Shown here one piece after another: positions 44,769-57,366 of a stretch of DNA of 64,000 nucleotides (position 1 is the first letter of the stretch; every line of letters begins with the position of its first letter). Made by a program: the position numbers and the translations under genes. The notes beneath the pieces are model-generated. The model was not told the origin of the DNA and searched no databases. It saw only the letters and a list, made by a program, of their open reading frames with translations. The stretch comes from Fistularia commersonii (taxonomy: Eukaryota; Chordata; Actinopteri; Syngnathiformes; Fistulariidae). The stretch covers positions 7,381,501 through 7,445,500 of the forward strand of contig JBBMNZ010000026.1 of NCBI GenBank assembly GCA_037954325.1, in the 5' to 3' direction.

Positions 44769-45634
44769 GGTGCAGGCTGAGACAGCATAACATTCCTCTA
44801 GCCTACAGTCATGCAGAAGAAACAATAAGGGAAAGTAAATAGTTTGTACAGAGGATGTGAATAAAAATTCATCCTGCAATATGTTGCAACACAGCGATGT
44901 TAGAAAAGCAAGAGCTCAGGGTGGGGTTATAATGTGATTTTCTTACTTGTCTAATCTTATGGGACTTTATTACAAAGTCAGATATGAAAAAGTAACGTCA
45001 TTGGGTTTTTTTTTTTTCCGGAAAGAAACATAAGGTCATAGGATTACAACAATGATGTGCATACAACTGCTGACTACACAGGTTGGATTAATACAATTTA
45101 GAGTGATTTATGTCCTCAAACATGAACGCGAGGTTACGACTTTTTCCATGTTAGCTTTTGTGCAAAGTGGACAAAAGGTATGCATGGATTTATCTTTTTT
45201 TTTCCCCCCCGTCTTTAAAAATCCTTTCTTCTGTGTTTTGGGCTGAAATGCAGCTGCTGTGTACTCATGTGTCTGATGCCAAGGGCCAGGAGTGTGTGAT
45301 CTGCGAATCCCCCCAAAAGCCTCTGGCATTAGTATTAGTGTGTATGTGCGTGTGTGCATGAGTGTGTGTGTGTCCTAAAGCATCAGACTAATGATGTTTT
45401 TGAGCACGTCTTTGTCTTGAAACAAAGACGTGCTTGTGGCCATTTACTTCTTGGTCACTTGCGTGTTTGAGTGCGAGACAGAGTATGTGTGTGTGTGTGT
45501 GTTTGCGTGCACGTGTCTTTGACAGATGTGTTCGTGTTAAGGACCCTTCATTGAGATGCACTGAAAAACTTGTGATTTTTTTGTGTGAAGCAGCTCTTCA
45601 AATATCCCCACCCTCTCAAATCATCCACTCTTTG

Positions 45635-45639
<5 letters not shown>

Positions 45640-45684
<45 letters not shown>

Positions 45685-45869
45685 CAACTGCGCGTATGTC
45701 AACGCCCGAAACCATTCTGGTTAATGTAAGCTCCTCTGCCAGATTAAAGTAGGGCAGGCATATTTTAATGATTTTATTTTATACATAATATTTACATAAT
45801 ATTTTCATTTAATATTTTAATCATCTCTTCGGGTCAGTGTCCACTGTAGCACACACACACACACACACA

Positions 45870-45908
<39 letters not shown>

Positions 45909-46470
45909 CATTCACTCCCTTATTCACATTTATGCACCACCACGCTTCCCACATATTGTATATACATTATACACGACAGGAAATATTACAACTAACAGAT
46001 GTGGATGTATTTACAGACCCATTTATATATTCATACAATAAAAAACTAAAGTCATTCAGAAAAAAAGTTTGCTAGTTAGATTTTTATCCAATGATTTTCT
46101 GTATTGAGGAATGCATTTTCTTAAAATATGACTGTGACATATGAAATTTTACTGTAATTTGAGTAGTTTATTTGACCTCACACTGTATTACAGTTTAAAG
46201 ACGTTAAAACCTAAGCATATGGGAATATGAAAACTTGTTTTTTTTAGCTGAATATTGAGTGCAAAAAAATACAGGCGAACACATAAACTCCATGCAAGAA
46301 ACTCCCAACGTTCTCTTTTTCCTCTTTTGAAATAAAACGATTAACGTTTTTAAAAGCGTCGTGACACTTCCTTGGCTCAGAGAGTCGCTTTTGGCAGAAT
46401 ATTTTGGTACATATGGATGATAAGAGTTTAAGAATATTATAATCCACCTACACACGCGCACACACATACA

Positions 46471-46524
<54 letters not shown>

Positions 46525-46637
46525 CGCACACACTCTCATGCACATATACATATGGGTCTTGCGACTGGTGTCACCCATCTGGGTTCAAAGATAACCTTGT
46601 AAATCCACTTGTATAAAGGGTGTGTGTGAGCATGTGT

Positions 46638-46695
<58 letters not shown>

Positions 46696-46838
46696 CTACA
46701 TTTTACTTGACCTCATTTGCTCTTTTTGTCTTTCTCTGGGTCTGCTGATATGGGCAGAAGGGAAACTGTGTTGCCGAGTATTGGACCTCAGCAATTGTGC
46801 ATGAATGTGTCTGTGTGATCACGCACTTACGCATGTGT

Positions 46839-46901
<63 letters not shown>

Positions 46902-47239
46902 CACCCATGCACATGTGTGTGTGTGCATCTGTGTGTGTGTAGTCAGGGATAGCTATGGGAAAGGATTATGACAGCTTTAGACAGGGTTTGTTTAATAAGC
47001 AGCACAAGGGCTGCATCGGATGGGAAAATACCAAACTCCCAACACGGGCATACACGCAAGCACACATGCACACTAACGAAAACACACACACACACACACA
47101 CACACTCTAGCAAATACTCACACACACACAAATAAACACATTAACACAATAAAAAAGACAGATACCAATAGGTTATCAAAGCTGGACCTTCAATTTTGTT
47201 ATGACGGAGCAGACAATTGGTTAGTTGCCACTAGTGTAT

Positions 47240-47278
<39 letters not shown>
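45640..47278. repeat. Dense cluster of long dinucleotide repeats of alternating polarity
   Basis: Tracts in order: GT 45640-45683, CA 45850-45906, CA 46447-46530, GT 46620-46694, CA 46839-46896, CA 47083-47105 and GT 47237-47277. Together they make up well over 300 bp of 1.6 kb. No gene lies between them; the AT-rich 45907-46440 has no recognisable feature. Confidence 0.95.
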
Positions 47279-47634
47279 CAGGTTCTGTTCCAGGGATTGG
47301 AGTCCCTGGCTCCGGTAATTGGGACCGATGGAGCTGAAAGTGAGGGATGAACCAGAGGATCAAGGATGGATAAAGGACGGGATGGAACTGTGCACATTGC
47401 TGAAGGACCTCTGCACTGATTGGCTCGGAGGGACCGGGTGTGTGCATACGAACGGTCGAGCTTGTCTGTTCACACGTGTGTGTTTACGTTGCCGCAGATG
47501 TTAACAGCTTACCGATTTTCTCTACAGACCAATTAGATGGAAGGAGTTTTGGTTCCCAGGTGTGAAAGGTTCCCTGTACTGATAAGAGCTTTTTTAATGG
47601 TTGCATTAACTGTGTGATCGTGAGCGTGTACGTT

Positions 47635-47899
47635 CAGGACTGTCTCAGAAAATTAGAATATTGTGATAAAGTGCTTCATCTTCTGTAATGCAATTAAAAA
47701 AACAAAAAATACTTGTTCATGATATTCTAATATTTCTTAAGATGTAAGCCATAATCGGCAATATTAAAATAATTAAAGCCTTGCAATATTTCAGTTGATT
47801 TGTAACGAATCCAGAATGTATGACATTTTTGTTTTTTTAATTGCATGAAAGAAGATAAAGAACTTTATCACAATATTCTAATTTTCGGAGACAGTCCTG
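47635..47899. mobile_element. Palindromic MITE with long terminal inverted repeats
   Basis: Ends CAGGACTGTCTCAGAAAATT and, inverted, AATTTTCGGAGACAGTCCTG. The inverted repeat continues into AGAATATTGTGATAAAGT and ACTTTATCACAATATTCT. The 265-bp element is non-coding. A second, damaged copy lies at 28052-28280. No clean target duplication is visible. Confidence 0.85.
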
Positions 47900-48450
47900 T
47901 TTATTCATGTCCTTCATTCTCTGCGTGTACGAAAGACAGCATTTAGCTGTCAGTACATGTCTTTATAGACATGTGTAGACGTACACCAACATATTCGAGT
48001 CTAGACAGTGAGGTGATGCTAATGGTGATGCTAATTCTGCATAGGTATCTCCACGGGGGATTCAGTGAATCCCTTCCTCCGGTATAATGCATGCAAATGG
48101 GATTCTTTGGCGAAATAGAGATTTCACATCCGGAGAATTGTTTCTCGGCTAGATTTTGTGGACTTAGGCTGGCGGGGATTTTTGAGCAAATAGCGTGGAA
48201 GGAATTATACCGGTGTAGGTAGCACAGGAGTCATCAAAAGAGGTGGCTTGTTAGAGCACACGGTGATAGAAAGCTGATAAATTGAGCAGGAAAGGGAAAA
48301 ATAGACCGGAAAGGAAAGGGTATTAGAGAGGGGAGAGGTGAGGCCTGTTTCTGCACACCACTGTTGGCAAGCTTAAATGTCTTCTCATCAGTAAACAGTG
48401 AATAATTCATCCAGTTACCATAGAGAGTACACTCGCTTACACACATGCAC

Positions 48451-48625
48451 GTGCACACACACACACACACACACACACAGAGCAAACATCATATTCATGT
48501 CACAGACAGGCCATTTTTACAGCATGCAGCTGGGTCCATTGCGGGGCTTGTATTATTCACTAGCTTATGAACTCTGTTGGACCTTTTACTTTTTGACTGT
48601 CTGCATGTGTATACATGTGGGTATT

Positions 48626-48663
<38 letters not shown>
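48451..48663. repeat. (CA)n and (GT)n microsatellites
   Basis: CA tract 48451-48479 and GT tract 48629-48663. The interval 48664-50300 has no supported gene or named repeat. Confidence 0.9.
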
Positions 48664-48665
<2 letters not shown>

Positions 48666-50299
48666 AGTTTGATTTTTCTACATCTGTAATGAGGGAAACG
48701 GGGACAAAGGGGAGGCACGCAACATTCAAAACATTCACTTAACCCTCACCAACACTAATGAAAGCTGCTGCAGCAAAACAATGCTAACTGGGTCACGAGC
48801 TATGCTAGCTCACTTTTTAGGAAGTTCCTGCATAGTTTTTAATAGTTAGCTCGCCTTCGACCGGTCCCCGTATCTGAGTCGCTAACACTAATGACGGCGT
48901 TATCTCTTTTTCATTAAAATGAAGAGCTTTCCGCCGGCTCTCCGGCAAATTCCTTGGAATAACACAGCAAATAATTTAACTTTGAGGCACATTCAACATA
49001 TTCATTAACTACGGGTTTTTTAAGAACAACAAAGTCAGCACAGTCGACCAAACAAACGTATGCGCCGCCGTTTATCTGCAAATTCAAATTACACCGATAC
49101 ATTTCTCTCATGGCTGCTGTGATGTTTTCAATGTGCACAGACATTTTTTTTTTGCCGTCTTTATATGACATGTGCCAGGATTTTTTTTTTTCTTCAAAAA
49201 GATGGAATATCATGAAAAGGAATATCGCGGCAGAATAAGAAGACCGATCGCTTCCACGAGATTTACTTCCACGAGTGAATTATTAGTGTTACGCAAACGT
49301 TGACGTGGAGCCGCTTTGAACGGAGGCGACAGTTGCTATTTATAAAAAGCAAGAAAAACATCGCAATCGGTGCAACGTGCTAATAGAACGATGTAACATT
49401 GTAAAAAAGGTGCAAGAAATGACTTTTATTTTGCGGTTGTTTGTGCAGAACTTGAGTGATGAAGGATGTGTGTGACCATAACCCCTGGCCCAGAATTCTA
49501 TGGACACCTGTCTTCTCACACAGGATCTTTTAGGAGCCTCCCTTTCAGCGGAGGCCTGATTTATAAGACCCCGAGGGCTCATCTCTGCATTTCCCTCCCT
49601 TCTTTTTCATTCCTCCTCGCTCTCTCTCGCACACACACATAGTTTTGCATGTGTACGTGCACACACAGACAGAGAAAACCATCATCCTGAAGGGCCGTGG
49701 AGAGAAACGGCTGTCATTTTTCCTCTTTTAACCGAAGGTTTCGCAGCGGTCTCTGTCACGGTGCCCCCGAGGGCTGGGATATCAAACCCAAGGAGAACCT
49801 TTCAAACTTGATTGTCTTTTACCGCGGACTGAGCCCATATACTCTTTTAACCTCAGCCAGCTTTTCCACATCTAACTTTTCATATCTATATTTGATAAAC
49901 CCCGGCGAGTTTTGATGGCTCACCTTTGAGCGTGCCAACTTGTCAGATGAGATGAGGGCGAAGGGAAGACTCGGGGATAGGCTGCGGACGGCTTTCTCGA
50001 ATGCCAGACGTCTATTTGATCAGAGTAGCGGCTCACGGCGAATTAAACATTCATCCTCTCATCCTGTGATGTTTACGGCGCGGCTTCAAAAGTCGAAAAA
50101 CCACGTATCGTGTGAAGATCATTGAATGTGGCGGCATCTTTCCCGCAGGTGGATGAGTTATCCCGTCACTCGCAGATGACATGTAAACATTTCTGTGATT
50201 TTTTTTTTTCCTTTGCAACGGTGACAAGGTCTGCGCGGAGCGTCTCGCTGATATGTCCCATCACTGCACGGCATGATTAGAATTTTCATACACTTTTTT

Positions 50300-50980
50300 T
50301 TTTTTTTGTAAACAAAGGCCTTTATTGTCACGTTCAGTTACACATAAAGCACAACATTAGTGAAATTTGACAACTGCATTTAACTCATGGATGACCCATG
50401 AGTTAAAGTCAAAGTCAGCTATTTTGTCAATTTCTCCACATTTAGTAGATAAAGTGAGATCAAGAAGATGTATCTTGCTTTCCCACTATGACATGAAATT
50501 AACAAAATAATAATAGCGTGCACATTAACAGTAAAGTGCGCAATAAACAAACAAACATTAAACTAAAGACTATAAGGTGCATGCATATATAATCTACTGG
50601 TACTGAGGTGAAAGGATGACAGAGATTTAACAGCGTAAAAACCTGAAATGTATAAATATATGTGATTTGAATTGGAATTTAGAGTAGCAGCAGAGTTATC
50701 TGTCCAGTTTAGTGCAGATACAGTCATTAAGTAATAGCATATGATAGCAGTTGAGAAAATAAAGTAGATTCAAAGGCACGAAAAAGGCGTAAAAAAGTCA
50801 CTATATAATATGTAATACTGTAGCAGCATGATGGATTTTACTGTAACCCTGCAACAATAACAATTTAAAGTAATACACGTTGCTGTGGGTGAAGAATTCA
50901 TTGTAGATGGATTCCGATGTAAACAATCTACTCAACTCTATGAACCTGTGGTAGCATTTTCTTAATAAAAATGCAATTAA
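50300..50980 (-). mobile_element. Non-LTR retrotransposon tails, reverse orientation
   Basis: Two successive tail starts are visible: cctttattgtcacgttcagt at about 50320 and agtcaaagtcagctattttg then tcaatttctccaca at about 50407. The second is the complement of the tails at 1120-1315 and 10470-10560. Both are AT-rich and non-coding. They flank a perfect 11-bp hairpin at 50380-50406. Confidence 0.65.
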
Positions 50981-51439
50981 TTTTCTTTAAAAAAAAAAAC
51001 ACATTTATGAAACCGGAGAAGACCTCAAACGATTTTTTTGCACCGACTCTGTTACGAGGTCATGAACTTTTTGCTGGAGACCAGACAAACGCCAATGAAC
51101 AAAGACTTTCGAATAGATGTTTTCCGCTTTTGTGTCAGCGAGGATTCACGGGTCATCTCATTGTGCTTTTATCAACATTGGAAATCTTCAAAAGCAACAA
51201 TAACTCATCTTCGATGAATAGTTTCGGCATTGCTTTGCCTTTTTCTTTTGCAAAGACGCACCTGATCTCTTTGTCTTATGATGCGATTGACCGAAAAAGC
51301 GTCGTATGGACAGCGAACGGCTACACATAGCGCACATAAAGACACACAGACAGCCATCATCTAAAAGTAACCCCTTTATCCCCCCACATACTTCCTGCCC
51401 TTTTTGCATCCGGGGGGGATTCGTCTGAAAAGACCCCCC

Positions 51440-51442
<3 letters not shown>

Positions 51443-51478
<36 letters not shown>
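51443..51478. repeat. (CA)n microsatellite
   Basis: About 17 CA units preceded by a C-rich stretch. A short GT tract lies at 51827-51845. Otherwise 50981-52189 shows no supported gene. Confidence 0.9.
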
Positions 51479-51481
<3 letters not shown>

Positions 51482-52189
51482 GGAGCATCATTATTTCCAT
51501 CTTCTATGTAGGAGGCAGGAAGCTCTAGGAAGTAAATAGCTTGACACAGCTGGCAGGTTCTGGACAGAGTCGGGGGCCGCCGAATCAATATCGTGGAGGC
51601 AGATCAATCCCGCTGTGTCTCGTAGCGGTCTTCACACTCTGTGCATGTATGTGTGCGTGTGTGTCATTTCCCAGGTGGTCATAGCTGTTATAAAATCTAA
51701 TGGGAGACCTCCCGGCAGCGTTGAGTCAAGAGCTACATTCAGCCTCGATCGCCGAGTTTCGCTCTGAAAGCACTTGATTTGTAAATCTGTTTGTGTATGT
51801 TTGTATGTACGTGCAAAGTATATGTGTGTATGTGTGTGTGTGTGTATTGTTAGAGCTGTACCCAGGTGCACCGCCTGGAGGTTGTTCGGGTGAAAGGGTG
51901 TGTGTATGCGTGTCAAGAGAATTCCTCTCACCGAATTCCCCAAATGAAAAATAAGGTCAAATTTAAAATATTGACTCAAAAATGAGTTGGAGAGGGATTA
52001 CAGTGGGGGAGGTGGGAGAGGGGGTGGAAGATATTTTTTATGTAAATCATTATCCTCCACTCAATAAGAAACATCGAGCTGAAATAGGTAAGGAATGGAA
52101 AACTCGAATGCAATTACAGCTTGAAATGACTCATCTCCTCGTCCCTGAAAACCTCTTTTTATTACAAAAGTGTGTTTTCTTTAGATTTT

Positions 52190-53108
52190 AAAGGGAACCC
52201 TGCCTGGGAGGACTACTAGGCAAAAATATGCTTCAGTGTTTGTCTCATACTAGAATGTGTTCTTAAAAAAAACACTGAGGAATTTCTCTAAAATCGCAAT
52301 TTATAACACATTTTAGCCCAGGGGTGCATTACATGCAAGGTTGATGACGGATGGAGGTTAACTTCGGCTTTTGGCGAGCTTTAACTTTCACTTGGTATGA
52401 TATATACGGTAATAATGCCACATTGTGATGCTTTTGAGTGCGATTTCCAGTCCGGGAGAAACAAAGGGACTGATGCTAGTCTGCACGGCTTTCCAAGGGA
52501 CTAGAAGAGAAGAAAGAAGTGGGAAACTGCTTGTGCAAATACACAACTTTCTAAAGGTTTTTCCTCCTGTGAGGACGTCAACAACCCGCTACTGCAGAAG
52601 TGGCATCTGATGATGAAAGACCGGGCACCGCCACCATCATGGCGAAGTCACCCGGTCAGTCAGCACAGCGCTCCGAAGGTCTCCGGTGGACAGCTCATGA
52701 CAAAAAGTGGAGCACTTTCAACAGATGCTCTCTCTCTGTTAGCATAGCAACGCAGTTGTTGTACGCAAATTGGCGAATTTGGCTGAATCTTGACCCTTCT
52801 CTTTTGTTCGTCTTCATTTTGAATATCATTTTGACTTCTCTCTTCAGTCGCTCACGTCTCTCTTGGGCTCACATGCATAGATTACGTGTGTTTTGTACTG
52901 TTGCGAACTAAACCCAGTGCGGCCTCATGACGTCACCACCCAGACAGCATTGGGATGAAAACAACAACGGCGGCCTGGAAAACTGTGAAAACTTTTTTTT
53001 ACAGTTTTATACAAACTAAGATATGTTGAGAGATTTTTTTGTCATTTATATGTAGCTGTTACAAATATTGATCAAATAGAACATATCTTGGTAACTAGGG
53101 ATCCCTTT
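52190..53108 (+). mobile_element. THAP-domain short DNA transposon, copy D (both ends present)
   Basis: Starts AAAGGGAACCCTGCCTGG and ends gtaactagggatcccttt, giving short terminal inverted repeats (AAAGGGAACCC / AAAGGGATCCC). It has the degenerate THAP frame near 52410-52560 (KGLMLVCTAF) and the shared 3' block agatatgttgagagattttt. At about 919 bp it best defines element limits. No transposase core. Confidence 0.8.
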
Positions 53109-53329
53109 TAATAGACAAATGTGAACACAGTTGAATAAAAATACATAAAAATAAATCATAGCAGCATAAAAATAGATGATAGCAGCTAAAAAAAAAAAGT
53201 AGTTGAAAGTGTCTCGGGTGTTGCAGCTAAAACATCTTGATGACGAATATATTTAAATAACAAACAAACAATGGGGGGATGAGAACACTGCACGAATGCA
53301 CCATTCGAAGTGCGCATTGTGATGCATGT

Positions 53330-53575
53330 CAGTCTTGGGAGGGGATGAAATGTTTTTGCACCGTACGGTAAAATGCATGTACGGGACCGAGCCCATTGCA
53401 ACCTCGTGACATCACTTTGTGACGTAAACAACAATGGCGGCCGACGGGTGAATATTTGTTTTACAATTTTATACAATCTAAGATATGTTGAGAGATTTTG
53501 TTAGCGTTTTTAATGTAGCTGGTACCAATGATGATCTAATAGGACAATAACGCCTTGGTAGCCGAGGATTTAACA
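53330..53575 (+). mobile_element. THAP-element 3'-end fragment (copy D2)
   Basis: Only the distal part is present, from tgtttttgcaccgtacggta through caacaatggcggcc and agatatgttgagagattttg. It lies about 220 bp beyond copy D. Confidence 0.75.
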
Positions 53576-53673
53576 GCCTGTGGCGAAAATATATGAAGAA
53601 GAGATGATAACCAGGCACCAGCTCTCCGAAGACTCTGAGTGCGGTCGTGTAAAAATGACTCGCTCGCACACAA

Positions 53674-53695
53674 ACACACACACACACACACACAC
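53674..53695. repeat. (CA)n microsatellite
   Basis: About 11 CA units. The interval 53700-54490 shows no supported gene; a T17 run lies at about 53882-53899. Confidence 0.85.
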
Positions 53696-54499
53696 GTACT
53701 AAGGCCTTCACGAAACACACGACCGCGCTAATGTGCAGATATCATTTTTCGCATTGGGCCCCCCGAGGAAAATAAGCAGGATAAATCATGTGTATACAAA
53801 TATATGGATCACGGCATGAGGTTCCGCCTGAATGTGCCGTCAGTCGGAACCGTATGCCAACATCCGAATTTACGTTTTCGATTTTTTTTTTTTTTTTTCA
53901 AATCTGTAATTTCAGTTGCTAACAATCATTTTTCAATCTTGTCTTCCAACATCCTCATAAATACCCACATAATGACGGGGGGTTATTGTTGCTGCCTCCA
54001 CAAATTCTGTCAGCTGCGATGAATAATTGTACAGAAGGAATTTATAAATTCGCAAAAGTGCAGTTTCCTTATCGGATCAGTTTTTTGACCCCAGGTTTTG
54101 ACCTCTCATTAGGCACAGATTTTCAGCTGGCGTTACAAATCAGTCTCAATTAATTAGCACTACTTATTATCGCGTCGCGGCAAACCCATCACCCTGATGA
54201 ACGATCGTACGTTGGTGACGCTGCCAAAAATACAGAAAAGGAGACAAGAAGGATTGCCCTGATGGATGACGGCGTTTAAACGTTGATTGTCACGCCTTCC
54301 CCTGGTGCGGCTGCTAAGTGGGCGCGTGAGGCCTGCCGGCTGCTTTGCAACCCCCCCGTGGCACAAACCTATAACATGCATCGGTGTGCAGCAGATAAGG
54401 TTTTAATTTGTCGTTTTTTGGGGTTTTTTTTGTCACACAAATCAAACAGCTAAACCCGCAATCAGATTTTAAAAATTAGATAACTTGGTTTTACCCCAT

Positions 54500-54900
54500 T
54501 AAAGCTTTTATTGAACATTTGAATACAATATTAAAGAATTCACCTTTACTCGTCCCGCAATTGGGAAATCTCAATTTGCATAGCAGGCAGTGGACAGTGC
54601 CATAGAGGCTCCTATTGATATTAGAAATTAAAAGCAGTAGCATGCAAAATATTGGAAAAAAAGGAAATAAAAATGAAAAAAAAAAACACGTGTGCAAAAA
54701 AAAAGAAAAAAGGAGGAGGGTTGAGAACATTTACTGACATATTTCAATCACTAAAATGAACACAAACAGACAGTAAGTCAATTATTGCACAGTCATGAGT
54801 GAGTAGTAAATACTAATTAAGCAAAAGAAATTATAAATTAGGAGGGGGGATTAAAGAAGCTGTAAAAAAAAGTACAATTAACCTTTATCAGATCTCAAGT
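54500..54900 (-). mobile_element. Non-LTR retrotransposon tail, reverse orientation
   Basis: Begins aagcttttattgaacatttg and contains cgtcccgcaattgggaaatc then tcaatttgcatagca, the reverse complement of a fish LINE 3' end. It is non-coding and A-rich in its distal part. Confidence 0.6.
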
Positions 54901-55555
54901 CAACAGTCTCGAAGGTCCTTGCTGGGCACAGATAGATTTCATTTCACTTTTTATCGCCCCGTTGCTTTATCGCTTCTATACACCATTTACACAGTTTTTA
55001 CTTTTGTCTCAAAAAACAAAAAAGTCAGTTCGGTCACCCGTCTCATCATCCGTCGCTCACGATGTGAATTGACGCTCCATTTAAAAATGGATATTCCCTA
55101 AATAATTCAGTCTGTTATTTCACTTCTGGCAAATCACAGAGGATGTTGCAGTCCAATGATCTCAAAGTCCCCGTTGGATTTGACGGGAAAGAGGAGGATG
55201 CAGAAAATGAGGTGAAAATAAGTATGCCATAAAATGGTTGAAAAAAAAAAAAGACATCTATGAAACAGAGGAAGGGGGGATTCTATTCTGATGTGACTGG
55301 CTGAGATACCCTGCGCCTACTTTTTGAAGGGTATCGACGAAATATAATACTCGTTTGGAATTGAAGAACACGTGCAGGTCCTGCGTGTCCGTCCGAAACA
55401 CAGAAAACAGATAGAGGACAGATCGCAGCCCTTGTCAGTCAGGTTTTATGGATCTCCGGGATGTGAACACATGGAACTGTCATTTAGCTTCGAGGCGCCG
55501 GTTTGGCGTTTCTCCCCATCTCCCACTGAAATCCTCTCTAGTGATGAGAGGCGGC

Positions 55556-55558
<3 letters not shown>

Positions 55559-55588
<30 letters not shown>
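55559..55588. repeat. (GT)n microsatellite
   Basis: About 14 GT units. Within 54901-56940 I see only A/T runs (55952-55968, 56061-56071) and no supported gene. Confidence 0.9.
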
Positions 55589-55590
<2 letters not shown>

Positions 55591-56944
55591 TGGTGGCATT
55601 TCCCTCACAAAATGCTCGTGTGCAGACAAAAAAAAACCCTCCAGGTCATTGTGTGACTGCGTCTTCACGTTTTCTTTGTGAGCGGCGGATCGGCCTTTTT
55701 CCAGGGAGACGGCGGTGACGACAGCTGGCGGAGTCAGACTCCGGCACCTTAACGCTCAACAGGGATCCAGAAAGTGAGCGCGGCCCCAAAACGCACGGCT
55801 TCCGCTGCCAATACCTAACATGCATATGCATAGAAGTGCACGTGCACATGCACACAAAAATTCAGTCACAAAGGACTCTTCTGCTTGCACAGATTGCATC
55901 ATGCTTTCCAGGTCGTCCTATTGCATATCTAAATATATATATACATTTACTCAAAAAAAAAAAAAAAAGAAAGAAATCCATAAAATAAAAAAAAATGTTT
56001 AAATTTTTTTTTTTAATCCTTCTATTTCATATTTTTAAACTTGGCTTTTCTGTTATATATAAAAAAAAAAAACGTATGCCATTTATTTCATTAAAGTAGC
56101 ATTTTTGGATTCCTACCAGCATCATCACATTTATCTTCTTGTACGTCATTTAGTCAGACTAATCCGTCATTATTTGTTCCACGACCACGTGGTGTGTGCA
56201 ATCATTTTGAGACGCGCGGGCATACAGCCTGCCAAGCCGCTTAAGCCCCGAAAAAAGCGGTGACACCTCACGCCGGACGACTTTTAAGTTAATTGTACAT
56301 TTGTAAGTCTTAAACAGCACTTGAATCCGACCTGCTGCGTTCACAGTCTCGAGTTTTCACAAAATAAATATTTCAGTCGTCACAGGAGACGCCGCGTGCA
56401 ACAAGAGGCGGCGCTCAGTGCCAGTCATGGTATGTTAATTCCTGCTAAAGTAGTTTGGACACACCACAGCCTGCCGTTTTCACAGCAGCTACTCTCAATC
56501 CTCTCCGTCCCCGTGGCTTCTTTCATCCCTACCTGTCAGCAGATGAGTGTGTTCCATACACCTGCAGCAAATTGTGTGTTTCCTGCGAAGCTTGCTGCGC
56601 AAGCACATTCAGCGCCAGGATTTCTTGACAAGCCTAATGAATCTCCAGAGAACCCGCTACCTGCCAGCTCCCTCTTGTTCCGTCTTGTCTTCATTGTTCT
56701 CCTGCCCCCCGCCCCAACCCCCTCTCGCCGGCTGTTTGCTGAACTAAACTTGACGGATGTCCTCCCACGCCCAATGCGCCGTCGTCCGGTCAGCGCTCAT
56801 CTGGCGTCGCCCGTTGACCTCCAGCAAAAGCGAAGGCCGGTCTGGCTTTCTTTCCTTCCACGTCTGGGATGAAGTTTGGTTTTTGTCACAACGGCAATGA
56901 TGTATCAATGCTACGGATTCTACTGTGTCTAAGAACGGAAAAGG

Positions 56945-57130
56945 GGGAGGCATTAATTACACTAACCAATATATTAGTCATGCCTGAGCTCAGCTTGTCT
57001 ATAGAAAATCCATTACCTCTGCTCGGGGAGACTTTGTTAGTTCACAATTGAGTACTAATTACACAACATCATAATACATAGGCCTCATCTTGCTCTAATC
57101 ACGGCAATTATGGAGATAAAGTCGGCGTGT
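56945..57130. promoter_or_regulatory. Candidate conserved non-coding element
   Basis: An information-rich block with CATTAATTACAC (56950-56961), ACTAATTACAC (57053-57063) and CAATTATGG (57106-57114), all homeodomain-type cores, within 165 bp. No ORF or repeat explains it. Function is inferred from motif density only. Confidence 0.3.
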
Positions 57131-57299
57131 GTGGTGGCGGCGAGAAATAAGAAACGAGGCGGCGGAGGACAAAAGAATGTTCTTCAGTCGATTTGGCATC
57201 CGAATTAAACATCCCTGGAAATACGCGCGTTTGTGGACTCACATGTCAGAAAGTTGTGACTGCATCACTGATCTGTTGCCCTGCACGCGGGTGGAGGGG

Positions 57300-57320
57300 C
57301 GGGGGGGGGGGGGGGGGGCA

Positions 57321-57364
<44 letters not shown>
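57300..57364. repeat. Poly(G) run joined to (CA)n
   Basis: About 18 consecutive G (57302-57319) run directly into CACGCG and then a CA tract to 57364. Another CA tract lies at 57497-57518 and a G13 run at about 58290-58303. Confidence 0.9.

Positions 57365-57366
<2 letters not shown>

Noticed and set aside
46204..46912. ORFs rich in Cys-Val or Thr-His repeats
   Set aside because: They are translations of (GT)n/(CA)n microsatellites; the same pattern appears at many other sites in the window.
56321..56872. 183-aa ORF, the longest in the desert
   Set aside because: I see no domain, no splice-site support and low-complexity proline/serine content. It is likely a chance frame in GC-richer sequence, though conservation was not tested.
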